From: Palsa-601 sp052146895 | GTDB lineage: Bacteria; Actinomycetota; Acidimicrobiia; Acidimicrobiales; Bog-793 | Length of the DNA: 5,465 nucleotides | Assembly: GCA_052146895.1 (NCBI GenBank) | Contig: JBKQLZ010000207.1 | Coordinates: 1 to 5,465, forward strand | Direction of reading: 5' to 3' | In this document: one piece after another, positions 1 through 5,210 of the stretch | Position numbering within the stretch: the first letter of the stretch is position 1 | Layout: each line of letters opens with the position of its first letter | Made by a program: the position numbers and the translations under genes | Notes under the pieces: generated by a model | What the model saw: only the letters and a program-made list of their open reading frames with translations | What the model was told of the DNA's origin: nothing | Databases searched by the model: none

Positions 1-33
1 TCTTCGCGTTCGGGCATCTCCGCGACGGCTGAC

Positions 34-39
34 TACCAT
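34..39 (+). promoter_or_regulatory. Probable -10 element of a leaderless promoter for the thioredoxin-like gene
   Basis: The hexamer TACCAT fits the actinobacterial -10 pattern TAnnnT. Six bases separate it from the GTG at 46, so transcription would begin at or within a base of the start codon. There is no Shine-Dalgarno-like sequence before that GTG, which agrees with leaderless translation. No clear -35 is visible. The assignment rests on spacing and on two other genes here with the same arrangement. Confidence 0.45.
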
Positions 40-45
40 CAGCAG

Positions 46-651
46 GTGGTCTCGGAGACGAAAGTCGGGTCAGTCGTGGCGCACCGACGAGCGACTCGAC
101 TGCTCTTGCTATCCGTGACGCTGGTCGTGGTGGTGCTGATCGGGTTCGTCTTCTTCGCCGTGAGAATCGCCTCCGAGAGCGCCACGAAGCTCGGTAGCTC
201 TCGCCAGAGCCAGCTCATCCTGTACGAACCTGGTGATCAGCACCCTCCCGCAGCGGCGACCCTGCCGAGGCTCGGCGGCGGACATTCGATCGTTGTCGGC
301 GGGGCGACCGGCCAGCCCGTCGTTGTCAACTTCTTCGCCTCATGGTGCACGGCGTGTCAAAAGGAGCTCGGCGCAGTCGCGAGCGTGGCGCGGACCGGCC
401 GTGTTCGCTTCATCGGGGTCGACACCGATGACGTTGGATTGAAGGCGCTCCCGTTGCTCCACCGGGCGGGGGCGACTTACCCTGTCGCGGTGGGGAACGC
501 GTCGCTGGCGGAGGCGTACGGGACGGGTAACTTGCCGACGACTGCGTTTCTCAACGGTCGTGGCCAGATCGTCGCTCTTTACCTCGGAGCGCTCACGCAG
601 AAGAACCTCGAGTACTTCGTGACCCAGCTCCTGGCGGGAAAGGCTTTGTAG
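46..651 (+). CDS. Membrane-anchored thioredoxin-like (TlpA/ResA-type) thiol-disulfide oxidoreductase
   Basis: This 201-residue protein has a short basic N-terminus, one hydrophobic segment (about residues 19-39, rich in Leu and Val), then a linker and a thioredoxin fold from about residue 70 to the end. The active site is W100-C101-T102-A103-C104 in the context NFFASWC, and the cis-proline is P164 in NLPTT. The topology implies an extracytoplasmic redox domain held by an uncleaved anchor. TlpA/ResA/CcmG relatives reduce or relay electrons to cysteine pairs, for example in apocytochrome c maturation; no cytochrome gene is visible here, so the partner is unknown. GTG at 46 is chosen because of the -10-like hexamer six bases upstream; GTG at 76 (starting MAHRRATR) is an alternative that keeps the anchor. 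The family is secure, the specific role is not. Confidence 0.88.
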   Translation: MVSETKVGSVVAHRRATRLLLLSVTLVVVVLIGFVFFAVRIASESATKLGSSRQSQLILYEPGDQHPPAAATLPRLGGGHSIVVGGATGQPVVVNFFASWCTACQKELGAVASVARTGRVRFIGVDTDDVGLKALPLLHRAGATYPVAVGNASLAEAYGTGNLPTTAFLNGRGQIVALYLGALTQKNLEYFVTQLLAGKAL

Positions 652-679
652 GCACAGGCCCCGGGCACCGGTGACCGGG

Positions 680-685
680 TACGCT
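680..685 (+). promoter_or_regulatory. Probable -10 element of a leaderless promoter for the acyl-CoA synthetase gene
   Basis: TACGCT matches TAnnnT and ends seven bases before the GTG at 693, so the transcript would begin at the start codon. The 41-base gap after the thioredoxin-like gene has no Shine-Dalgarno sequence near that GTG. The region 17 bases further upstream shows no recognisable -35. If real, this element lets the synthetase and the gene coupled to it be transcribed independently of the upstream gene. Confidence 0.45.
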
Positions 686-692
686 CGCTTGC

Positions 693-2447
693 GTGCCAAT
701 CAGCCTGCCAGAGGCCACCGCGCAGCTCATTGCTCCCGGTCAGATGTATGAGGTTACCGAAGAGTTGGTCGACGGGATCCCGACGAAGATCTGGAAGAAC
801 TGCCCGCCGTCGCTGCGGGCGATCCTAGAACTGTCGCGCCTCTACGGTGACAAGACTTTCCTCGTGTACGAGGACGATCGCATCACCTTCGAAGAGCATT
901 TCGCAGAGGCGGCGGCATTCGCTCAGGCTCTGGTGGAGCGGTACGGAGTCTCGGCTGGTGACCGAGTGTCGATCGCCATGCGCAACTTCCCCGAATGGGT
1001 GATCGCATTCTGGGGAGCCGCCGCGGTCGGAGCGGTCATCGTGCCGCTCAACGCGTGGTGGACCGGTCCGGAGCTCGCGTACGGCCTCGAGGACTCTGGT
1101 TCGAAGGTGCTCATCGTGGACCGGGAGCGGTTCGAACGGATCGCGCCTCATCTCGCAGAGCTCCGCGAACATGGCCTCGGGCACGTGGTCGTCGCGCGGG
1201 TGAACGATGACGCCGGCGGCCTCGCGGAGCCCGCGCCGCTCAGCGCCGAGCTCGCTCCGCAGGCGGATCTTTTCGAGGACGTGCTCTCCGACTTCCGTCA
1301 GAGTGACGGCGATGTCACGCTGCCGGATGCAGTCATAGGTCCTGACGACAACGCCACGATCTTCTACACCTCGGGCACGACCGGGAAACCGAAGGGGGCG
1401 CTCGGGACCCAGCGCAACATCTGCACGAACTTGATGAGCCTCGGCTTTGTCAACGCTCGCGGTCAGCTCACAGCCAGCGAGGAGCAGACCGCGAGGCTCT
1501 CGACCGGCTCCGCCCAGAACGCGTACCTGCTCTCAGTCCCTCTCTTCCATGCGACTGGCTGCCACTCGATCCTCGTTGCCAACACGGCAGCAGGCGCGAA
1601 GCTCGTGATGATGCGCCGCTGGAACCCCGAACGGGCACTCGAGCTGATCGAACGGGAGAGAATCACGATCTTCGGCGGCGTCCCGACGATGGCCTGGCAG
1701 GTCATCGAGTCCCCGGACTTCGCGAAACGCGATACCTCGAGCGTCCGAGCCATCGGTTACGGCGGCGCCCCGGCACCGCCGGAACTGCTGCGCAAGATCC
1801 GCCGGCACTTCCCCTCGGGTAGCGCCTCGAACGGGTACGGGCTGACCGAGACCTCGTCGGTCACGAGCATGAACGCCGGCGAGGACTACGTTCGCAAGCC
1901 GGACTCGGTCGGCCTTCCGGTTCCCGTGTGCGACGTGCGCGTCGTCGGAGTGCACGGGGAGGACGTACCGGTGGGCGAGACAGGCGAGCTCTGGATCAAA
2001 GGGCCGAACGTCGTCCGCGGCTACTGGAACAAACCCGAGGCGACGGCGGCGACGTTCACCGATGGCTGGCTGCACAGCGGCGATGTCGCGAAGCTCGACG
2101 ACGAGGGCTTCATCTACATCGTCGACAGGGCGAAGGACATGGTCATCCGAGGCGGCGAGAACGTTTACTCGGCCGAGGTGGAGGCTGCCATTTTCGAGCA
2201 CCCGGCTGTGTCGGACGTAGCGGTCATCGGGGTACCGCACGAGGTCCTCGGCGAGGAGGTGGGAGCGGTCGTGGTGCTGAAGCCGGGCGCGGAGCTGACA
2301 GCCGACGAGTTGCGCGCCCATGTCGCACAGCGGATCGCTTCGTTCAAGGTTCCGAGCCGCGTGTGGTTCATCGACGGGGAGCTCCCGCGGAATCCCGCAG
2401 GCAAGATGCTGAAGCGGGAGTTGCGGGAACAGGTGCTCGAGTCGTGA
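693..2447 (+). CDS. Acyl-CoA synthetase (AMP-forming, ANL superfamily, FadD-like)
   Basis: This 584-residue class I adenylate-forming enzyme activates a carboxylic acid with ATP to an acyl-AMP and transfers the acyl group to CoA. All core motifs are present: the phosphate-binding loop YTSGTTGKPKG (residues 225-235), YGLTET (382-387), the ribose-binding Asp464 in HSGD, DRAKD with Arg479 at the hinge to the C-terminal domain, GGENVY (487-492), and the catalytic lysine Lys571 in NPAGK. Length fits medium/long-chain fatty acyl-CoA ligases and related acid ligases; substrate cannot be read from sequence. A stretch at about 170-215, rich in Ala, Asp and Leu, looks like a variable insertion before the P-loop. 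GTG at 693 is preferred because a -10-like hexamer sits seven bases upstream. The stop overlaps the start of the next gene, implying coupled expression. Confidence 0.93.
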   Translation: MPISLPEATAQLIAPGQMYEVTEELVDGIPTKIWKNCPPSLRAILELSRLYGDKTFLVYEDDRITFEEHFAEAAAFAQALVERYGVSAGDRVSIAMRNFPEWVIAFWGAAAVGAVIVPLNAWWTGPELAYGLEDSGSKVLIVDRERFERIAPHLAELREHGLGHVVVARVNDDAGGLAEPAPLSAELAPQADLFEDVLSDFRQSDGDVTLPDAVIGPDDNATIFYTSGTTGKPKGALGTQRNICTNLMSLGFVNARGQLTASEEQTARLSTGSAQNAYLLSVPLFHATGCHSILVANTAAGAKLVMMRRWNPERALELIERERITIFGGVPTMAWQVIESPDFAKRDTSSVRAIGYGGAPAPPELLRKIRRHFPSGSASNGYGLTETSSVTSMNAGEDYVRKPDSVGLPVPVCDVRVVGVHGEDVPVGETGELWIKGPNVVRGYWNKPEATAATFTDGWLHSGDVAKLDDEGFIYIVDRAKDMVIRGGENVYSAEVEAAIFEHPAVSDVAVIGVPHEVLGEEVGAVVVLKPGAELTADELRAHVAQRIASFKVPSRVWFIDGELPRNPAGKMLKRELREQVLES

Positions 2448-3631
2448 GCGGGGACGGGTTCACGACGAGGGCGGTGAACGCGACCGGAGAGGGGTCCGCC
2501 TCCGTCCGCCAAGCGCCTGCGAGTGTGCCGATTTACCAGACGTCGACGTGGCGTTTCTCCGCGGGAGACGAGTTCGCCGACGTCTTGAACGGTACGCGGG
2601 CCGGATACGCCTACGGGCGTGGTTATGGCAACCCCACTGTCGATGCGTTCGAGTCGGTGCTCTCCTCGCTCGAAGGCACCGAGGCGGCATTCGCGTTCTC
2701 GTCCGGCATGTCGGCGATCCACGCTGTCTGCGTCTCGCTCGCGAAGTCCGGTGACCGCATAGTCGCAAGTCGCGAGCTGTACGGCGGCACGTACTCGCTC
2801 TTCAAGTCGGTGCTCCCGCGCTACGGCATCGTTGTTGAGGAAGTTGACCCGCACGACGGCGATGCGGTCCGTCGGGCGCTGCCCGGAGCGGCGCTCTTCT
2901 ATTGCGAGACGATCGCGAACCCTCTTTGCACTGTGGCCGACCTTGCGTTGCTCGGGGCGGCGTGCCGCGACGCCGGCGTGCCGGCGGTCGTCGACAACAC
3001 CTTTGCTTCGCCGTACCTGTGCAATCCGGTCGAGCATGGCTTTGAGTACGTGATCCACTCCGTTACGAAGATGATCGCGGGGCACTCCGACTTGGTCGCG
3101 GGCGCCGTATGTTGCACCGCTTCGGCTCGCGAGGCGGTGAGGAAGGTGGCCCTCGACACCGGAGGTGCGATGCCGCCGTTCGAGGCATGGTTGTGCCTGC
3201 GGGGCGTGGAGACACTCGAGCTCCGCATGGAACGCATGTGCGCGAACGCGGTCGCGCTGGCGGAGATGCTCGCTCGCCGGCCCGAGGTCAGCGCTGTTCA
3301 CTACCCGGGCCTCGAGGATCACCCACACCACGAGCGGGCGGCGAAACTCCTGCGCCACGGGCTGTTCGGGAGCATGTTCTCGTTCGAGATCGAGGGGGGA
3401 GTAGAGCCGGCCGCTCGTTGGTGCGAGGCCCTCGACCTCGCCTGGATCGGTGCCTCGCTCGGTGGCACACACACGTTGGTGTGCCACCCGGCGTCGACGA
3501 CTCACCGGCAGATTCCTGCGCAGGAGCGCCGCGCGAGCGGGTTGGGCGACGGCCTGATCCGGGTCAGTCCCGGTATCGAGAACGCTCCCGATCTCCTCGC
3601 CGACTTCGAGTCGGCTCTGGGGGCTCTTTAG
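2444..3631 (+). CDS. PLP-dependent transsulfuration-family enzyme (Cys/Met metabolism lyase or sulfhydrylase)
   Basis: This 395-residue protein belongs to the Cys/Met metabolism PLP family (cystathionine gamma-synthase and -lyase, methionine gamma-lyase, O-acylhomoserine sulfhydrylase). Visible features are Tyr57 and Arg59 in YAYGR (phosphate contact from the neighbouring subunit), SSGM (86-89), Tyr113 in YGG (stacks on PLP), Asp184 in VVDNT, the Schiff-base Lys209 in SVTKMIAGHSD, HPASTTH (348-354), and Arg373 in IRVSPG (substrate carboxylate). Gly114-Gly115 replaces the Gly-Cys typical of Pseudomonas methionine gamma-lyase. The reaction is unresolved: the SLGG loop at 338-341 is followed by His343 where many lyases and synthases have Glu, and HPASTTHRQ resembles sulfhydrylases. 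GTG at 2444 is chosen because it overlaps the upstream TGA (GTGA) and gives the normal family length; the frame stays open upstream but that part is a shadow of the synthetase. A weak AGG lies ten bases before the start. Confidence 0.9.
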   Translation: MSGDGFTTRAVNATGEGSASVRQAPASVPIYQTSTWRFSAGDEFADVLNGTRAGYAYGRGYGNPTVDAFESVLSSLEGTEAAFAFSSGMSAIHAVCVSLAKSGDRIVASRELYGGTYSLFKSVLPRYGIVVEEVDPHDGDAVRRALPGAALFYCETIANPLCTVADLALLGAACRDAGVPAVVDNTFASPYLCNPVEHGFEYVIHSVTKMIAGHSDLVAGAVCCTASAREAVRKVALDTGGAMPPFEAWLCLRGVETLELRMERMCANAVALAEMLARRPEVSAVHYPGLEDHPHHERAAKLLRHGLFGSMFSFEIEGGVEPAARWCEALDLAWIGASLGGTHTLVCHPASTTHRQIPAQERRASGLGDGLIRVSPGIENAPDLLADFESALGAL

Positions 3632-3638
3632 CGGAGCC
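3622..3638. terminator. Weak hairpin between convergent genes, possible bidirectional terminator
   Basis: GGCTC at 3622-3626 can pair with GAGCC at 3634-3638 around a seven-base loop that contains the stop codon of the PLP enzyme gene. It sits where two convergent genes meet. There is no T-run on either side, and five base pairs are common by chance in GC-rich DNA, so this is a position-based guess. Confidence 0.25.
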
Positions 3639-3662
3639 AGCGGGGCTGCCGCGGGCGCGTTG

Positions 3663-4475
3663 TCAGGGCGTGAAGCCGAGGCGGTCCGCGAGAGCCTCGT
3701 ACAACGCGCGATCGCCGATAACCTCCACTTTCGCTGGATCCGCGTCCGAGCGGCCGCACGCGAGGGCGACGGCTTTCTCGAACGTCGTGCGAATGAGCAG
3801 CTCGGTGGTTGCGGTCGGGCTAGTGGGCGAGGGGTCGTCCTCGGCGTTGACGGCCGATGGGATGGCGGTGAGCGTGTGCGACTCGCCGTCGATCTCGAGA
3901 ACCACTCTTGCGCCACCCAGCTCGGGAAGCTGTCGCGAGATCATCGACCAGATGGCCACCATCTGTCTTCGCGCAATCGCAGCCGCAGCTCCCGTGAGAT
4001 TGCCGTTGCGCCGGGTCGCGCGACGGATGTCCTGCTCGTGCGCAAACGCGTCGAACACCCGGATCTCCATGAGCACCTTGTACGGCATCTCGACCCCGAA
4101 CGGAGCAAGCCGCATCTCATCGATAGGTGTGTCGTCTGCCCGGAGCGTCGCGAGGCGCTGCGGGAAGAGTTCGCAGAACTCGTTGAAGACCGCCTCTGGC
4201 GTCCAACTGCGGCGATAATCGACCGGGAGCTCCATGAAGCGGTCCGTCTCGCTTCGGACGTGAGGGAGGTGCGGTGGGAGCGTGTGGACGGGAAGCGGGT
4301 CATCGTTCGCCCAGTGTTCGATGCTGCAGATGTGGGCGACGTTGTCCTGGACGTCCCACCCTGGGCATCCCGTCGGTAGGTGCCATTCGCGGGTGGTCAG
4401 GTCCGCCAGCACCGAGCGGAGAGAGGTCCACGTCTGCTCGAGGCCATCGAACACGCTCCCCATCGCGGGATCCAT
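3663..4475 (-). CDS. Maleylpyruvate isomerase/DinB-fold family protein (mycothiol-dependent type)
   Basis: This 270-residue protein has the N-terminal four-helix DinB-like domain of the actinobacterial maleylpyruvate isomerase family (about residues 8-165) and a C-terminal SCP2-like alpha/beta domain (about 170-270) ending in GDRALYEALADRLGFTP. The diagnostic motif is TGCPGWDVQDNVAH (35-48). His48, Asp142 and His146 fall where the family's metal ligands are expected; I recall His52, Glu144 and His148 in the Corynebacterium glutamicum enzyme, so Asp replaces Glu here. Members are metal-dependent, thiol-cofactor-linked enzymes, most with unknown substrates. No gentisate-pathway gene is nearby, so true maleylpyruvate isomerase activity is not supported. 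ATG at 4475 is chosen because a TAnnnT hexamer lies seven bases upstream; ATG at 4463 is a less likely alternative. It is convergent with the PLP enzyme gene. Confidence 0.85.
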   Translation of the reverse strand: MDPAMGSVFDGLEQTWTSLRSVLADLTTREWHLPTGCPGWDVQDNVAHICSIEHWANDDPLPVHTLPPHLPHVRSETDRFMELPVDYRRSWTPEAVFNEFCELFPQRLATLRADDTPIDEMRLAPFGVEMPYKVLMEIRVFDAFAHEQDIRRATRRNGNLTGAAAAIARRQMVAIWSMISRQLPELGGARVVLEIDGESHTLTAIPSAVNAEDDPSPTSPTATTELLIRTTFEKAVALACGRSDADPAKVEVIGDRALYEALADRLGFTP

Positions 4476-4482
4476 GCGGTCG

Positions 4483-4488
4483 AAGTTA
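4483..4488 (-). promoter_or_regulatory. Probable -10 element of a leaderless promoter for the DinB-fold gene
   Basis: Read on the minus strand the hexamer is TAACTT (TAnnnT), followed by seven bases (CGACCGC) and the ATG at 4475. No Shine-Dalgarno sequence is present in those seven bases. The arrangement matches the hexamers before the genes at 46 and 693. No convincing -35 is visible. Confidence 0.45.
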
Positions 4489-4538
4489 GTTGCGGACCAG
4501 GTGACCTGCCTCTGTCTCAGCCACGTCCGCGCGTCGCC

Positions 4539-4544
4539 TACGAT
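4539..4544 (+). promoter_or_regulatory. Possible -10 element upstream of tRNA-Thr
   Basis: TACGAT matches TAnnnT and would start transcription near 4551, giving a 5' leader of about 50 bases before the mature tRNA at 4603. No good -35 lies 16-18 bases upstream. No better -10 is visible between here and the tRNA. It is a candidate only. Confidence 0.3.
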
Positions 4545-4602
4545 TCAGCGGGCCATCCCGGCGTCTTTGTCGCCAGTCGACGGCGGGGACGGCCAAGCCA
4601 GC

Positions 4603-4678
4603 GCCTGGGTAGCTCAGTCGGCAGAGCAACGCACTCGTAATGCGTAGGTCAGGAGTTCGATTCTCCTCCCAGGCTCCA
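4603..4678 (+). tRNA. tRNA-Thr (anticodon CGT), CCA encoded
   Basis: A full cloverleaf can be drawn. The seven-pair acceptor stem is GCCTGGG (4603-4609) with CCCAGGC (4668-4674). The D stem is GCTC (4612-4615) with GAGC (4624-4627). The anticodon stem is ACGCA (4629-4633) with TGCGT (4641-4645), around the loop CTCGTAA, which places CGT at positions 34-36 and reads codon ACG, threonine. The variable loop is five bases. The T stem is AGGAG (4651-4655) with CTCCT (4663-4667), around TTCGATT. The discriminator is T4675, and CCA (4676-4678) is encoded. Every stem pair is Watson-Crick. No terminator hairpin with a T-run is seen just downstream. Confidence 0.97.
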
Positions 4679-4830
4679 TTTCGGCCCCTGGTCAGCGGAT
4701 CGCCTGGCTGTGTAGATCTCGGGCCAACTCGACAATCCACCCAACAGGTGACGCTGAACAAAGCGCCCGACGCCTATCGCCCGCAGTTCGGGGGGATCCG
4801 CTAGCTGGGCGTATCTTCTTGTCTCGTACA
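4679..4830. other. Non-coding stretch after the tRNA
   Basis: I see no protein gene, repeat of the tRNA 3' end, or strong hairpin here. The hexamer TATCTT at 4812-4817 is a possible -10 element that would start transcription near 4824, just before the candidate structured RNA; its best -35 match (TTCGGG at 4787) is at an unfavourable 19-base spacing. Confidence 0.4.
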
Positions 4831-4938
4831 GCCGAGGAGACACTGCGCAAGTCCCAAAAGAGGAGAATGCGCAGTTTGAGGTGGTCGGTCAGCCCGGCGG
4901 AAACCCACCGGCTGACAAGGCGACCTCGATCTCTCGGC
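4831..4938 (+). ncRNA. Candidate structured RNA with a three-way junction (unassigned family)
   Basis: Four helices fit together with almost no unpaired bases at the junction. P1 pairs GCCGAG (4831-4836) with CTCGGC (4933-4938), then, after a bulged G4837, AGA (4838-4840) with TCT (4930-4932). P2 pairs ACTGCGCA (4842-4849) with TGCGCAGT (4868-4875) around an 18-base purine-rich loop containing AGAGGAGA. P3 pairs TTGAGGT (4876-4882) with ACCTCGA (4923-4929), with one T-G wobble. After an internal loop (4883-4887 and 4917-4922), P3b pairs GTCAGCC plus GG (4888-4897, C4895 bulged) with CCGGCTGAC (4908-4916). I compared it by eye with common riboswitches, SRP RNA, RNase P and hammerhead cores and found no match. 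It could be a cis-regulatory leader of the collagen-like gene or a free small RNA. GC-rich DNA pairs easily by chance, and strand is inferred from the downstream gene. Confidence 0.4.
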
Positions 4939-5088
4939 GGTGACGAGGATCGCACGCCGCCCAACGCCGCTCGTTGTCCGGACGCGTCCCGTGCCGGGTT
5001 CCAGACCCCGGGCGGCCCACTTGATACGGCCACCCCTCTCTCTGCGTCTCTTGCGTGGGCTATGACGGCCGGTAACGGAGTCCAGCAG

Positions 5089-5109
5089 CTGTGCCATCGG
5101 ATGGCACAG
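5089..5109. repeat. Perfect 9-bp inverted repeat with CGG triloop (hairpin or operator)
   Basis: CTGTGCCAT (5089-5097) and ATGGCACAG (5101-5109) are exact reverse complements separated by CGG. It lies 50 bases upstream of the small ORF at 5159. No T-run follows, so a standard intrinsic terminator is unlikely. It could be an operator for a dimeric repressor or an RNA hairpin in the leader of the collagen-like gene. Confidence 0.55.
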
Positions 5110-5147
5110 GACGTCACGCCTTAGCCGATGAACGACCGGATTCGAGC

Positions 5148-5153
5148 GGAGGG
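5148..5153 (+). promoter_or_regulatory. Strong Shine-Dalgarno sequence for a small ORF
   Basis: GGAGGG sits five bases before ATG at 5159, close to optimal strength and spacing. It is the best ribosome binding site in the window, which matters because most other starts here look leaderless. It supports translation from 5159. Confidence 0.55.
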
Positions 5154-5158
5154 TGTGC

Positions 5159-5206
5159 ATGTCGCTCGACAGGGACGATCACGAGATCGCGGGAGGGACG
5201 GGCTAG
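5159..5206 (+). CDS. Possible 15-codon leader ORF upstream of the collagen-like gene
   Basis: The frame reads MSLDRDDHEIAGGTG and stops at TAG (5204-5206), four bases before the ATG of the collagen-like gene, in a different frame. A strong GGAGGG precedes its ATG. The peptide is acidic and hydrophilic, with no run of a single amino acid that would mark a classical attenuator. GGGAGGG at 5191-5197, the ribosome binding site candidate for the next gene, lies inside this ORF, so translating it would place a terminating ribosome next to the downstream start. It may be a coupling leader, or the ATG may be fortuitous. Confidence 0.35.
   Translation: MSLDRDDHEIAGGTG
5191..5197 (+). promoter_or_regulatory. 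Ribosome binding site candidate for the collagen-like gene
   Basis: GGGAGGG is purine-rich but lies 13 bases from the ATG at 5211, longer than ideal. The ATG is nevertheless the only ATG, GTG or TTG in its frame between about 5115 and 5211. The long spacing makes help from the upstream 15-codon ORF plausible. Confidence 0.4.
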
Positions 5207-5210
5207 TCAG

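Larger units (their letters stand above)
4939..5158. other. Non-coding leader region upstream of the small ORF
   Basis: No credible coding region is seen; open frames across it lack recognisable domains and continue through the structured elements. It contains the perfect palindrome GGACGCGTCC (4980-4989), a weak hairpin CCGGG/CCCGG (4994-4998 with 5007-5011), a possible GCCCAC/GTGGGC pairing (5015-5020 with 5055-5060), and the 9-bp hairpin listed separately. No promoter with both hexamers at good spacing could be picked. Confidence 0.4.

Noticed and set aside
1..17. Possible divergent gene starting on the minus strand at 17 (ATG reading leftward)
   Set aside because: Only five codons are visible and the GGAG directly abuts the ATG without spacing; this is too little to call.
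1533..2321. Minus-strand open frame of 262 codons
   Set aside because: It is entirely inside the acyl-CoA synthetase, with low-complexity Arg/Asp/Val composition and no motifs.
1928..2443. Upstream extension of the PLP enzyme frame, which stays open into the synthetase gene
   Set aside because: The extension is Arg/Gly-rich shadow sequence; the family-like protein begins at GTG 2444, giving the usual length.
2165..3916. Minus-strand open frame of 583 codons
   Set aside because: It lies opposite two strongly supported plus-strand genes, is Arg/Ser/Pro-rich with no recognisable domain, and reflects GC-rich codon structure.
4486..4761. Minus-strand open frame of 91 codons containing ENRTPDLRITSALLCRLSYPG-like sequence
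   Set aside because: That peptide is the well-known artefact of translating the antisense strand of a tRNA; the frame lies across tRNA-Thr.
4980..4989. Ten-base perfect palindrome GGACGCGTCC
   Set aside because: Ten-base GC-rich palindromes are expected by chance, and it has no clear position relative to a promoter.
4819..5124. Plus-strand open frame of 101 codons upstream of the collagen-like gene
   Set aside because: It has no domain, no ribosome binding site at the start, and crosses the helices of the candidate RNA; composition looks non-coding.
4692..5160. Two overlapping minus-strand open frames, one containing ARGLEPGT
   Set aside because: That peptide recalls antisense tRNA artefacts, so I tested 4993-5013 as a tRNA T-arm. 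The T stem has a C-C mismatch and no matching acceptor strand or anticodon arm is found upstream.
4656..5210. Phage or island attachment site at the tRNA-Thr 3' end
   Set aside because: I found no second copy of the tRNA 3' end and no integrase in the window.
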